Assembly: GCA_030430075.1 (NCBI GenBank)
Contig: JAUIGN010000027.1
Location: 39,435 to 103,434, forward strand
DNA: 64,000 nucleotides
Reading direction: 5' to 3'
Source of the DNA: a bacterium
Lineage (GTDB): Bacteria > Planctomycetota > Planctomycetia > Pirellulales > Pirellulaceae
Shown here: piece after piece, positions 1-9,137 of the stretch
Numbering within the stretch: position 1 is the stretch's first letter
How the letters are laid out: every line of letters begins with the position of its first letter
Notes under the pieces: generated by a model
Databases searched by the model: none
Seen by the model: the letters and a program-made list of their open reading frames with translations, nothing else
What the model was told of the DNA's origin: nothing
Translations under genes and position numbers: made by a program

Positions 1-3000
1 GCGTCCAAGATCGCTCACGAAATGTTGGGCGGGCCAACCTTGAATGACGAAGACCAGTTCGGGTTTAGCGTCACGACCATCGGTGACTTGGACGGCGATG
101 GCGTCCCGGATGTGGCAGTGGGAGCTCCTTTCGACAACGAAGCGACCGGCGCGGTCCACCTGCTCTACCTGAATGCGGACAAGTCGGTGAAGCAGTCGCG
201 CCGGATTGGATTCGGAAGTACGCTTGGACCTGTTCCCGCACTTGGAAGCTTCTTTGGGACTTCGGTTGCTTCGATCGGTGACCTGGACGGAGATGCCATC
301 CCCGACTTGGCAGTGGGAGCCGTTGGAGATCCCACAGGAGGCAGCTTTCGCGGTGCTACCTACATCGTCTTTCTCAATCGAGACGGAACGGCAAGAGAAA
401 CAACCAGAATCGCGCACGAATCCTCCGGTGGCCCAACGCTTGCCAATGTTGATTTATTCGGCAGCTCTGTCAGCCCGATCGGCGACCTCGATGGTGACGG
501 AATCATCGACTTGGCAGTTGGAGCGGTTGGAGATGATACCGGTGTGACCGAACCGGGAGGCGATTTGCGGGGAGCGATCTATGTTCTGTCAATGAACAGA
601 GATGGGACAGCAAAGAGTACCGCCAAAATCGCCGACTCGACCGGCGGTGGTCCCAAGTTGCAGGATCTTGATCGTTTTGGAAGATCGATAGCCTCAATTG
701 GTGATATCGACGGCGATGGCATCGAAGACATGGCTGTCGGCGCCTATGGTGATGACAGTGAACGGCCTGAACGGGGAGCCGCCTACGTCGTGTTCATGAA
801 GAGTGACGGAACTGCCAAGCACACAAGAAAGCTTGCAAGCGGTGCTCCCGGAATGCCGCCGCTGGAAGATGACACACGATTTGGGCTGTCGCTCGCGCCG
901 GCGGGTGATCTCGATGGAAATGGAGTCACTGATCTGCTTGCCGGTTCACCCGGTGACGCCGGGAGTCGGGCCGTCTATGTGCTTCTCCTTGGCGAAGACG
1001 GCACCTTACATAGCCATAAGAGGATTGGGAATGAAAGTGGGGGTGGGCCGGCGCTGCTCGACGGTGATGACTTTGGCAGTTCGGTAACCGCGATAGGAGA
1101 TCTGAATGGGGACGGAACGATTGAACTTGCGGTTGGGGCAGCAGTCGATGACACGGGAGGGGACAATCGCGGGGCGGTACATATCGTCTCGTTAGAGCCT
1201 TTGCTGGACTACGGCGACGCGCCGGATACTGCGCGTGGAACGAGTCCGGCCAACTATCAGAGTCTGTTGGATGACGACGGTGCTCGCCATCAGATCGTCT
1301 CGGGCATCAGGCTGGGCGCGACTCTCGATGCGGACGACGGGACTGCAGCGGGCATAGCCGCCGACGGCGATGACGCGGACCTCGCTGCGGGTGACGATGA
1401 GGATGGCCTTGTAGATCCACGAACAGAGCTCTTGGTAACCATCGGAGCTTCACCGACAGTACGCGTCTCAGCCACAAACACCACCGCACAACTCGGAAAG
1501 CTGTGGGGCTGGATCGACTACAACGGCGACGGCGTCTTTGATAATGCCACCGAGCGGACTCAGGTCGACATTCCCAGTGGTACCGAAGCCACTGTCTTCC
1601 GACTCCAGTTTCCCGAGGTGCCCGTCGGTTTTACTGGATCAACCTACGCACGGCTTCGGCTAAGCACCGATGACGCCGCCTCGAAGCCCTTCGGGCTTGC
1701 GACGGACGGCGAAGTCGAAGACTACCTCGTGCAGGTCCGCTCGCCAGCAAGCGGGCGTGCCCAACGGACAGAGATCGTTGCAACGTCTCTAGGACCACTT
1801 CCGAGCGGTGAACGGTTATTCGGTAGTGCGTTGGCTGCCGTCGGAGACTTGAACTCTGACGGCGTTTCCGATTTGGTAGTGGGCGCGTGGGGAGACGATG
1901 AGCATGGTACGGACACTGGCGCGTTCTACATTCTGTACCTGGACACCGATGGCAACGCGCGGCGAGCCGTCAGAATCGACAGCGGCTCTCCGGGCGCTCC
2001 ACCCGTTGATGACTTTGCGCGGTTCGGTGTGGCCATCACGTCCGTCGGAGACCTGAATGCAGATGGAGTCACCGACCTGGCCGTTGGTGCCAGCAAGGAT
2101 ACGGTGACGAATCGGCGCCATGGCGCCGTCCACATCCTGTTCATGAACGCCGATGGAACCATCGCTGACCGCACAGTTGTCGGCAGCGAACTCGGCGGCG
2201 GCCCACCCCTCGCGATTGCAGATTCTTTCGGCAGCGCGGTCACATCGATCGGTGACCTCGATGGCGATGGCATTGCCGAATTGGTCGTTGGTGCCGACCG
2301 TGACGATTCAGGTGGGAATCTGCGAGGCGCAGTCTACGTACTATTCATGAAAGCGGACGGCTCCGTTAAGTCCTTTCAGAAAATCGCTCACGACACCGCT
2401 GGTGGGCCGGCGCTTGCTGATGATAGTCGTTTTGGCAGTTCTGTTGCGTCCATTGGGGATCTCGACGGTGACGGCACGTCTGACATCGCCGTTGGAGCGC
2501 GCCGCGATCCCAACAGTGGTGTTAACGCAGGTGCGATTTACATTCTGCTCATGAACGCCGACGGAACGGCGCGCGAGACTCATCGCATCGCTGATAGCGA
2601 GGGTCTCGACCTCGCGGCCGAAGACTTCCTCGGCCATGCTGTTGCAGGACTTGGTGACTTCGACGGCGACGGAGTGCCCGACTTGGTCGTTAGTGCGCAC
2701 CAGGATGATACGGGTGGGGTGAATCGCGGGGCCATTTATGTCCTACTGCTGACTCCAGAGGGCTCGGTCAAGCGTCATGTGAAGATTGCCAACCAAGTAG
2801 GCGGCGGACCAGAGCTGGGTGATGACGAGTTTTTCGGGAACGCCGTGGTGAGTGTCGGGGACCTGAACGGGGACGGGATCAGTGACTTGGCGGTTTCGGC
2901 GGGCAAGGATCGCTTCGGGAACGAAAACGTTCGGATACTGTTCATGGCGGAAGTAGATACAACTCCTCCGCGGCCGGTGCTGACTGCAAATCTGTCAAAC

Positions 3001-4641
3001 GACCCGACGAATCAGGCAAGCGTGCCACTGTCCGTCGACTTCGGAGAACCGGTCGTCTCGTTTGCCCAAGACGACCTCGCGTTGACTAACGGATCGATAA
3101 CCGACTTCAGTTCTTCGGACGGACAAACTTACGCGTTCCAAGTCACGCCGCTCCGTGACGGGGTTGTAGCGATCAGCGTTCCGGAGGCTGCCGCTGAAGA
3201 CGAGTCGGCGAACCCGAGTCTGGCAGCGCAACCCATTGCTTTCGTCAGTGATCGCACACTACCCGCAGCGACGATCAGCAGCAGCGTGTCACAGCCGACA
3301 ACCTCCGATGTCCTTCCGATTACGATCTCCTTCAGTGAACCAGTACTTGGCTTGGAGGCAAGTGCACTGATGTTGGTCAATGCAGTAGTGACCTCTCCTC
3401 TTGTGACGGTGGACGACCATACATTTTCTCTAGATTTAACGCCCGTCGGCGTCGGCTTGCTCGGAGTCACAGTGCCTCAGGAAGCCGTGCGAGATGCAGC
3501 TGGTAACAGTCTTGCTGCCGACAGCAGCTTCTCAGTTCAAATCCGTTCACCCAACATGGCACCGACTGCCATCTCGCTTTCGAGCACATCCGTTCAGGAG
3601 AACGTGCCGGGATCCGTGATTGGCAGCCTGAGTGCCAGCGATCCGAACGATGACGACACACACTCCTTTCAGGTGAACGACAATCGATTCGAGGTTCAAG
3701 GAGACGAGCTCAAGCTGAAGTCCGGCATAGCACTTGATCACGAACAGACTATGACGCTGTCCCTGCAGATCACTGCAACAGACAGCGGCGAACCACCCCT
3801 GTCGCTCCGATCCGAATTCGTGATCGCGGTTGGCGACGCCAATGATCCACCTTCAGCGGTTGGACTCATCGACACAGCAGTTATCGAGAATGTTTCTGGG
3901 CTCATCCTCGGAGCGCTCACGGTGACTGATCAAGACGCGCTCGACACCCATTCGTTTGCCGTGTCGGACCCTCGCCTTGAGATTGTCGGCGGTCAGTTGA
4001 AGCTAAAAGAGGGAATTGCCATTGATCGCAGTTCCGAGGACACGCTGACGATTCACGTCACGGCTACAGATTCCGGAACGCCGCCGATGCGTGTCATGCA
4101 GACTTTTGAGTTCGCTGTCGGGAGCAACCCACTACCCTGGCAGAATCGTGAACTCCATCTCGATGCAAATGGAGATGGCGACGTGTCACCCATTGACGCG
4201 CTCGTTGTAATTAACCTGCTGAATCTCCGAGGCAACGGCCTGCTCAATCCCAATGGCAAACTCCCGACTTCTCGGCCGCACAACTCGCCCGAGCCATTTT
4301 ACGACATCAACGGCGACCGCTTCGTGAGCCCAATTGACGCATTGAACGTAATCAACTCGATCAACGATCCGTCCTCAGAATCCGAAGGCGAATTGTGGGG
4401 CATCGTAGTGCCCGCCAGTTCTACTGGAGAGCGACCAAGCAACCCGGTCGCTCGCAAGGTGGCGAAGGTAAGTCACAAAACTGCATATTTCGCTGCCGTT
4501 GCCTCGGCCGCGGCCTCGGATGCCAATCGCAGTTCTTCTCCTTCTCGTCAAGCAATAGCTTTCCGTGAACTAGATGACCTACTCGACGACCTAGCCGTAG
4601 ACATTACTCCGCTGTGGAAGTCTCTTTCATGGGCCAACTGA
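1..4641 (+). CDS. Giant FG-GAP / GEVED / cadherin-like / dockerin surface protein (5' truncated)
   Basis: The frame is open from base 1, and the residues before the first ATG (22) match the repeat pattern, so the true start lies upstream. Visible order: FG-GAP (integrin-alpha-like, Ca-binding) repeats with the signature IGDLDGDGxxDLAVGA at about residues 1-390; a GEVED-type domain (about 395-590, with DYGDAPD, GWIDYNGDGVFD and GEVEDY); a second FG-GAP block (590-980); two Ig-like domains starting near VDTTPP (980-1190); two cadherin-like domains (1190-1370); and a dockerin-like pair (DANGDGDVSPIDALVVIN and DINGDRFVSPIDALNVIN). The tail LDDLLDDLAVDITPLW is of the type that ends many planctomycetal surface proteins. 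Role inferred: exported, calcium-stabilised adhesin or surface-layer protein. Substrate unknown. It converges on the dnaB gene. Confidence 0.9.
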   Translation, partial: ASKIAHEMLGGPTLNDEDQFGFSVTTIGDLDGDGVPDVAVGAPFDNEATGAVHLLYLNADKSVKQSRRIGFGSTLGPVPALGSFFGTSVASIGDLDGDAIPDLAVGAVGDPTGGSFRGATYIVFLNRDGTARETTRIAHESSGGPTLANVDLFGSSVSPIGDLDGDGIIDLAVGAVGDDTGVTEPGGDLRGAIYVLSMNRDGTAKSTAKIADSTGGGPKLQDLDRFGRSIASIGDIDGDGIEDMAVGAYGDDSERPERGAAYVVFMKSDGTAKHTRKLASGAPGMPPLEDDTRFGLSLAPAGDLDGNGVTDLLAGSPGDAGSRAVYVLLLGEDGTLHSHKRIGNESGGGPALLDGDDFGSSVTAIGDLNGDGTIELAVGAAVDDTGGDNRGAVHIVSLEPLLDYGDAPDTARGTSPANYQSLLDDDGARHQIVSGIRLGATLDADDGTAAGIAADGDDADLAAGDDEDGLVDPRTELLVTIGASPTVRVSATNTTAQLGKLWGWIDYNGDGVFDNATERTQVDIPSGTEATVFRLQFPEVPVGFTGSTYARLRLSTDDAASKPFGLATDGEVEDYLVQVRSPASGRAQRTEIVATSLGPLPSGERLFGSALAAVGDLNSDGVSDLVVGAWGDDEHGTDTGAFYILYLDTDGNARRAVRIDSGSPGAPPVDDFARFGVAITSVGDLNADGVTDLAVGASKDTVTNRRHGAVHILFMNADGTIADRTVVGSELGGGPPLAIADSFGSAVTSIGDLDGDGIAELVVGADRDDSGGNLRGAVYVLFMKADGSVKSFQKIAHDTAGGPALADDSRFGSSVASIGDLDGDGTSDIAVGARRDPNSGVNAGAIYILLMNADGTARETHRIADSEGLDLAAEDFLGHAVAGLGDFDGDGVPDLVVSAHQDDTGGVNRGAIYVLLLTPEGSVKRHVKIANQVGGGPELGDDEFFGNAVVSVGDLNGDGISDLAVSAGKDRFGNENVRILFMAEVDTTPPRPVLTANLSNDPTNQASVPLSVDFGEPVVSFAQDDLALTNGSITDFSSSDGQTYAFQVTPLRDGVVAISVPEAAAEDESANPSLAAQPIAFVSDRTLPAATISSSVSQPTTSDVLPITISFSEPVLGLEASALMLVNAVVTSPLVTVDDHTFSLDLTPVGVGLLGVTVPQEAVRDAAGNSLAADSSFSVQIRSPNMAPTAISLSSTSVQENVPGSVIGSLSASDPNDDDTHSFQVNDNRFEVQGDELKLKSGIALDHEQTMTLSLQITATDSGEPPLSLRSEFVIAVGDANDPPSAVGLIDTAVIENVSGLILGALTVTDQDALDTHSFAVSDPRLEIVGGQLKLKEGIAIDRSSEDTLTIHVTATDSGTPPMRVMQTFEFAVGSNPLPWQNRELHLDANGDGDVSPIDALVVINLLNLRGNGLLNPNGKLPTSRPHNSPEPFYDINGDRFVSPIDALNVINSINDPSSESEGELWGIVVPASSTGERPSNPVARKVAKVSHKTAYFAAVASAAASDANRSSSPSRQAIAFRELDDLLDDLAVDITPLWKSLSWAN

Positions 4642-5050
4642 CTCTGCAAAACGCTTCCCGCGACTCTTCGAGATGCTGCTGAAGCCACGTGATTGGGAGT
4701 CAACTCAGCCATATCGGTTGCTGGCTTAGTTGAACGGGGCCGTATTTCCCGCTCAACACCAGCACCGAATGCAAGATTCTGTAATCTCCATGCGCACTTC
4801 GGTCTGTGTTCCGTGATCCACAATCACATGACGCTTCGCAACTCCGGTGGGCGCAGCCGGACGGCGCTCGCGAATTCCGAAAAGTGCGTTGGTGTTTGCA
4901 GATCTCGCCCACCGATGCGCTCTGGGATTTCAGCTGGGCTCGCCTCGGTGCGGGAAAGCCCAAAGCGCGCCCGCTGGCGATAGATGAGAGATTCCCAGCT
5001 CTCAGTCCCAGAAAGCCGTCGCGCGTGAGGCGCGCCATCAATCGACCCTT
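4642..5050. other. Intergenic region between convergent genes
   Basis: I see no credible gene. Frames here have no recognisable product and overlap antisense shadows. The only structure noticed is the hairpin at 4729-4757. Confidence 0.6.
4729..4757. terminator. Hairpin between convergent genes, terminator-like
   Basis: GTTGAACGGG and CCCGCTCAAC form a 10-bp stem with one mismatch and a 9-nt loop containing TTT. It sits between the rightward FG-GAP gene and the leftward dnaB gene. There is no long T tract, so termination is only inferred. Confidence 0.35.
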
Positions 5051-6406
5051 TTATCGGACTGCCCCAATGGTCACCTGCGGCAATTCACCTACACTTTGCA
5101 GCGGTCGAAACGTCATTCGCTTGGCATCGAAGAAGAGGCACGCGCGTCCAGTGGGACCGTTTCTGTTCTTTCGAATGTAGACGTCCGTAACACCGGGGTC
5201 GGAGCAGTCCTCGTTGTAAACATCTTCGCGGTATAGCATCAGCACGATATCGGCGTCCTGCTCTATAGAACCCGAGTCGCGCAAGTCGGAAAGAATTGGA
5301 ATCGGCGGGTTGCGTTGCTCCACCGCACGCGAAAGTTGCGACAAAGCAATGATTGGACAGCCTAGCTCGCGGGCAAGGTTCTTCAAATTGCGGGAAAGGT
5401 AGGTCACTTGCTGTGTTCGATTATCGCCTGCGGCACGTTCAGGAATTTCAATAAGTTGCAGGTAGTCGACGACGAGAAGGTCCAGCCCCCGCTGCATCTT
5501 GATCCGGCGGGCCTTACTGCGAAGATTGGCGAGCGACGTGTCGGGATCGTCGTCAATGTAGAGAGGCAAGCCTTTCAACTCCTCAATCGCCGGAGGGAAC
5601 TTCTGAAATTCACTGTCACTTAGCGTGCCCCGGCAAAGACGGGAAACGTCGATGCCTGAACCACTCGTAATGAGACGGTCGAATAGCTGGCGTTTGTCCA
5701 TTTCAAGCGAGAAGAATGCCACCGGGCTCTGTTGCTGACTGGCAACATGGTGGGCGATATTGAGCGCAAGTGATGTTTTTCCCAAACTGGGGCGGGCGGC
5801 GAGTATGACGAGTGCTCCAGGTTCAAGTCTCTGCAGGTAAGCATCGAGCGAAGCAAAACCCCAGCGGAGGCCAACCGAGCCAGCAGCGGTGGCGTGCAAC
5901 TCGGCGTAATGCTCGTAGGCCGCCTTCCCAATCTCGTAGGGAGTTTCCGGATCGACGTTCGAGCCGATGCGGGACACAGCCAGAATCTGCTGCTCCGCTC
6001 GGTCAAGAAGCTCTGTCGCAGCGAGTTCCTCGTTGCTGCCGAGCTTGGTGATGGCCTCGCCCGCCGCCACGACCGCTCGGTGAATCGCTTTATCCTTAAT
6101 CAAGGACGCATGTCGTTCGGCATCCGAGGCGGTGTGGACACAAGTCGTAAGATTGGCAAGATACGCTGAACCGCCGGCATTCTGCAACGGCGAGTGGTCC
6201 TTAAGCTTGTCGGCAAGAGTGAGGAGATCGAATCCCCTCTTGTTCTCGTAGAGCTCAATCATGGCAGCGAAGACATCGCGGTGAACTGCCTCGTAAAAAT
6301 CGACGGGGCCAATCCTCGCCATGACATCGACAATCGAATCCGGGTCGATGATCAGCGCACCGAGCACGGCTTGCTCAAGATCGTTATTGTGAGCGGCGAT
6401 GGACAC
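5051..6406 (-). CDS. dnaB: Replicative DNA helicase DnaB (element-borne copy)
   Basis: 451 aa, the normal length for DnaB. The N-terminal DnaB domain (NDLEQAVLGALIIDPDSI, residues 8-25) is followed by the RecA-type motor: Walker A ARPSLGKT (204-211), FFSLEM, and Walker B LLVVDYLQLIE, then the SQLSRAVEQR/DLRDSGSIEQDAD region typical of the family. It unwinds DNA as a hexameric ring at the replication fork. It starts 29 nt after the Rep-like gene and belongs to the same leftward transcription unit, so it probably serves the element's replication rather than being the only chromosomal helicase. That second point is inference. Walker A has Leu where most DnaB proteins have Met (ARPSMGKT), a mild change. 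Confidence 0.93.
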   Translation of the reverse strand: MSIAAHNNDLEQAVLGALIIDPDSIVDVMARIGPVDFYEAVHRDVFAAMIELYENKRGFDLLTLADKLKDHSPLQNAGGSAYLANLTTCVHTASDAERHASLIKDKAIHRAVVAAGEAITKLGSNEELAATELLDRAEQQILAVSRIGSNVDPETPYEIGKAAYEHYAELHATAAGSVGLRWGFASLDAYLQRLEPGALVILAARPSLGKTSLALNIAHHVASQQQSPVAFFSLEMDKRQLFDRLITSGSGIDVSRLCRGTLSDSEFQKFPPAIEELKGLPLYIDDDPDTSLANLRSKARRIKMQRGLDLLVVDYLQLIEIPERAAGDNRTQQVTYLSRNLKNLARELGCPIIALSQLSRAVEQRNPPIPILSDLRDSGSIEQDADIVLMLYREDVYNEDCSDPGVTDVYIRKNRNGPTGRACLFFDAKRMTFRPLQSVGELPQVTIGAVR

Positions 6407-6435
6407 GAGAGAGGAGGGAAAAGGAAGATGGATGG

Positions 6436-7845
6436 TCAGGCGATGTTATGCTCGCTAGCAAAGACTTCGAGAACGTCGGGCACCACGCGGTCGTCAATAC
6501 CGTGACTTCGGATGAAGTCGCGTTGAAAACCAGCGGTACTGTTGGCAAGCGCGGACTGAAGATGACGTGACCGCTCCTCGCGAGGCCGCAGTAGGAATTC
6601 GCGGCGGATGCGGTCGAGACGCTGTCGTCGTTTCTTGTTCGCTTCGAATATGGCTCGCCGTTCCGCTGCTCCCTCTTGCTCCTGCTCGTTTTCTCGCTCT
6701 CGCATCGCGTGTTTTTTCAGCGTGCGCTCGACGGCGATCGGCTCCGACCAATTTTCCTCAATGGCTCTTCGCAACATGCCGAGTGGATTTTTGAGCGGGC
6801 TCCGTTCCGGAAGCCAGGCAATCTGACGTTCGATCTCCTCGGCTGACTTTCTTTGCGAGAGCTGCGTGGCAACCTGATGATCAAACCCCGCATCGCGAAG
6901 CAATCTGGCAGCAGCATGTTGTTGTTTAGGTATGTCTTTTTGTTCTGTATTTATAACAGTTCGGTTTTTGAACCGTTGGACCGGTTCGGGTTTTGAATCG
7001 TCACCGGTGTGGTTTCTGGACCGTCGTGACGTCGGTTCGTTTTTTGAACCGTTGGTCCTAATCGGGGCTTTATCAAGCCATCGAACTGCATAGACTGTCG
7101 CACAACTCTCGGCCCCACCGTGGGGATCGAAATGTCCCGGCACGACGCGTCGAATGTAGCCCTTGTCGTTCGCGAGTTGCACAGCGTCGGCGAGTGTCTT
7201 GCGATGTCTGAGGTTCATCGCCTTTTGAATGTAGCTATAGGAGAGCGGAGCATTTGCGCGACGACCGCCAAACTGATTCTCGTAACCGACGGTGTGTCGA
7301 AGAATCACGCCGACAACCTTGATGACCGCATGCGTTTCACACGGTACAACGTGGTCGAAGAAGGCGTTGGGGATCGGAGACCGATGTCCCTTGCCTGTGT
7401 AGAAACCATTGAATTGTGTCGGATCGGTGATGTACTTCCCACCATGATCCCAGTTGAGCGCGTAGGTCGCGGTGTGGCTGACCTTCCCGCTGGCGTGCGG
7501 ATGCCCACGATCGGTGCAAGACAAAAAACCTGCGGTGAGTGCTTCATCCATCGCCTGCCGAGCCGCACCGCGACTAACGCCGGCTTTGGTAGTCAGATCG
7601 CGGTAGGAGACACTGACGTTCTGTTTAATCGGCTCGCCATTCGCGTCGAGCCACCCGAGTGTCTCGCGGAGGATGTGCCCCACAAGTCGAACGACGCCGC
7701 GTGAATGGTGCGGCAAGCAGACATCGAAGAACTGATTCGGGCAATAGACAAAATTGGCGGTGAGTTGTTCGAATCCGCGAAATTGCTTGGCCCCGTCTTT
7801 GACTCCCCTCTCGTTCGAGCCGCCGCTGGGATTGCTCGATTTCAT
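6436..7845 (-). CDS. Rep-like replication protein with duplicated winged-helix domain
   Basis: 469 aa. Two related blocks are visible: residues 36-131 (begins PNQFFDVCLPHHSRGVVRLV, ends TYALNW) and 159-257 (begins PNAFFDHVVPCETHAVIKVV, ends VYAVRWL). Both contain VGxILRxTxG and look like winged-helix replication-initiation domains. The C-terminal half (about 270-469) is charged and rich in Arg/Glu, with helical DnaD-like or helicase-loader-like character (inference). Its ATG overlaps the upstream gene's stop by 4 nt (ATGA), and dnaB follows 29 nt later. This suggests an initiator that recognises a nearby origin and loads DnaB. No family name can be fixed by eye. It could instead be a plain transcriptional regulator, but the partner gene argues for replication. 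Confidence 0.75.
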   Translation of the reverse strand: MKSSNPSGGSNERGVKDGAKQFRGFEQLTANFVYCPNQFFDVCLPHHSRGVVRLVGHILRETLGWLDANGEPIKQNVSVSYRDLTTKAGVSRGAARQAMDEALTAGFLSCTDRGHPHASGKVSHTATYALNWDHGGKYITDPTQFNGFYTGKGHRSPIPNAFFDHVVPCETHAVIKVVGVILRHTVGYENQFGGRRANAPLSYSYIQKAMNLRHRKTLADAVQLANDKGYIRRVVPGHFDPHGGAESCATVYAVRWLDKAPIRTNGSKNEPTSRRSRNHTGDDSKPEPVQRFKNRTVINTEQKDIPKQQHAAARLLRDAGFDHQVATQLSQRKSAEEIERQIAWLPERSPLKNPLGMLRRAIEENWSEPIAVERTLKKHAMRERENEQEQEGAAERRAIFEANKKRRQRLDRIRREFLLRPREERSRHLQSALANSTAGFQRDFIRSHGIDDRVVPDVLEVFASEHNIA

Positions 7846-8570
7846 TTTCGTAAGAAGGGACGGGAAAATGTGGGGAGGTGACGTTCCACGAATGACGACG
7901 AACGCACATCCACATCGAAGAGTTTTTTCTCCGCTGGTGTTTTATTCTTCCGAACGTTGGTTGAGCGATCAGCCGACGGACGGTTGTCATCGCCCTGTCG
8001 CAATTTCTCGACGCCAACATCGAGCGCTTTGCCGAGAAGTTTTTTTGTTCCCTCGTGATCCTCCTTCAACGTGTCGAACATTTCCTTAAGCATCTTGAAA
8101 TCTTCGCGGTGATGTTGTCTGTCTTGGTGCCGATCCTGCTCCAACTTTTCTTTGTCGGATTTCAGGTCGGTAATCTGTTGCTTGAGCACGGCGACGTAGT
8201 CGCTATCAGGTTGTGGCTGCGGCAGCTCTCCCCTACTCGGGGTCGTCAATGTTGGCTGCTCGTTCCGCTCGGGATTGCTTTCCGTCTTATCTTCGAGACG
8301 CGGACCGTATCGTCGCTCGACCCACGTGGCGTGAACATACCAGGTCGGATTCTTTCCTTGCTTCTTGAGCTTGTCGATGATGGCCTTGGTGACATCGATG
8401 CCTTCGATGATCTCGCCATCCTCGGAGCGAAGTTTCAGATTCTTGAGAACGAGTTTGTCTTTCTGTTCGATCGCCCGACTCCAGTATCGCTGCAGCGTCC
8501 GTTCGGCCCGCTTGCAACGTTCGCTGGCTTGCTTTCGAGTGATGAATCCGGAGACGGGTGTGTTGTCCAT
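7842..8570 (-). CDS. HTH / coiled-coil protein, first gene of the replication operon
   Basis: 242 aa. The N-terminus (SGFITRKQASERCKRAERTL) resembles a short MerR- or excisionase-like helix-turn-helix. Residues about 55-95 include a WYVHATWVERRYG segment. Residues about 125-190 are strongly charged and heptad-like (DLKSDKEKLEQDRHQDRQHH), predicted coiled coil, and the C-terminus is basic. No known family recognised. It is translationally coupled to the Rep-like gene through an ATGA overlap. The palindrome and promoter-like boxes at 8595-8632 lie just upstream, so an autoregulator or replication accessory factor is plausible. That is inference from HTH plus position only. Confidence 0.65.
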   Translation of the reverse strand: MDNTPVSGFITRKQASERCKRAERTLQRYWSRAIEQKDKLVLKNLKLRSEDGEIIEGIDVTKAIIDKLKKQGKNPTWYVHATWVERRYGPRLEDKTESNPERNEQPTLTTPSRGELPQPQPDSDYVAVLKQQITDLKSDKEKLEQDRHQDRQHHREDFKMLKEMFDTLKEDHEGTKKLLGKALDVGVEKLRQGDDNRPSADRSTNVRKNKTPAEKKLFDVDVRSSSFVERHLPTFSRPFLRK

Positions 8571-8594
8571 ACGTCAGGGGGGCGACAAATAAAA

Positions 8595-8632
8595 GCATAC
8601 CTAGCGTATGCCCTTTTGCGCATACAAGTCAA
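8595..8632 (-). promoter_or_regulatory. Candidate promoter and operator of the replication operon
   Basis: On the + strand GCATAC (8595-8600), inverted GTATGC (8606-8611) and a third GCATAC (8620-8625) form a palindrome plus an extra half site. On the minus strand a -35-like TTGACT (8632-8627) and a -10-like TACGCT (8608-8603) are 18 nt apart and overlap these half sites. The first gene starts at 8570. This fits a repressor-controlled promoter. No experimental support. Confidence 0.45.
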
Positions 8633-8650
8633 CGATCAAAGTCCGCGGTG

Positions 8651-8872
8651 TCGAATCGTCTATGGTAGGACATGGCCAATGGGGCACGACACGGTGCCAT
8701 CGGCTTAGGAAAGCCCACAGGGCGATCGGGGATACGACACCGCCGAGTCGCCAGTTGCGTTCGGCGAATCGTCACCGACTCGACAGACATCCCGTCAGTC
8801 GGGTCGACAGCAGGTGACGAATCGACATCGCTGGGCGTCGAACGGCCAGCGATTCGTCTGACGTATCGTCAG
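8651..8872. repeat. Iteron-like inverted/direct repeat region, candidate origin
   Basis: Variants of GAATCGTC, its complement GACGAATC, and CGTCAG recur at 8653-8660, 8766-8773, 8816-8823, 8851-8858 and 8867-8872. Nested hairpins are present: ATCGCTGG (8827-8834) with CCAGCGAT (8846-8853), flanked by GACGA (8816-8820) and TCGTC (8854-8858); CTGACG (8858-8863) with CGTCAG (8867-8872); and CCCG/CGGG at 8791-8803. The cluster lies upstream of the replication genes and has no coding frame of its own. It is a candidate origin or Rep-binding region. Confidence 0.4.
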
Positions 8873-9000
8873 TTGAACGAGCACTTTTAGGTATTCGCGC
8901 GACGACAGAACACGACAATGCAATACCGAAGAGGGGACTGATCACGTGGGATGCGCCGCGAGGGTGGTGAACCGGTAGATGTGCCGTCGCAAGATCTCCG

Positions 9001-9022
9001 TGCACGTAACTATGCACGTAAC
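9001..9022. repeat. Two direct copies of TGCACGTAAC
   Basis: TGCACGTAAC occurs at 9001-9010 and again at 9013-9022, period 12. It lies between the iteron-like region and the tRNA-Pro remnant. It could be a protein-binding site of the element (integrase arm or Rep). Function unknown. Confidence 0.4.
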
Positions 9023-9084
9023 CCCTGATGAAATCTTCAAAAACCTGGGAAATTTGGAGAGTGCACTTTTCGCGACGGGATCAA

Positions 9085-9121
9085 AAAAACCCTTAAAAAC
9101 GCCGCGTTTTTTAGGGTTTTT
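9085..9121. terminator. Strong AT-rich hairpin beside the tRNA-Pro remnant
   Basis: The arms 9085-9101 and 9105-9121 (AAAAACCCTT... and ...AGGGTTTTT) form a 17-bp stem with one mismatch and a 3-nt loop. A/T runs on both sides make it terminator-like in both directions. It sits 17 nt from the end of the tRNA-Pro fragment, so it may mark the end of the integrated element. Confidence 0.6.
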
Positions 9122-9137
9122 CGTCAGAACGCGGCTA

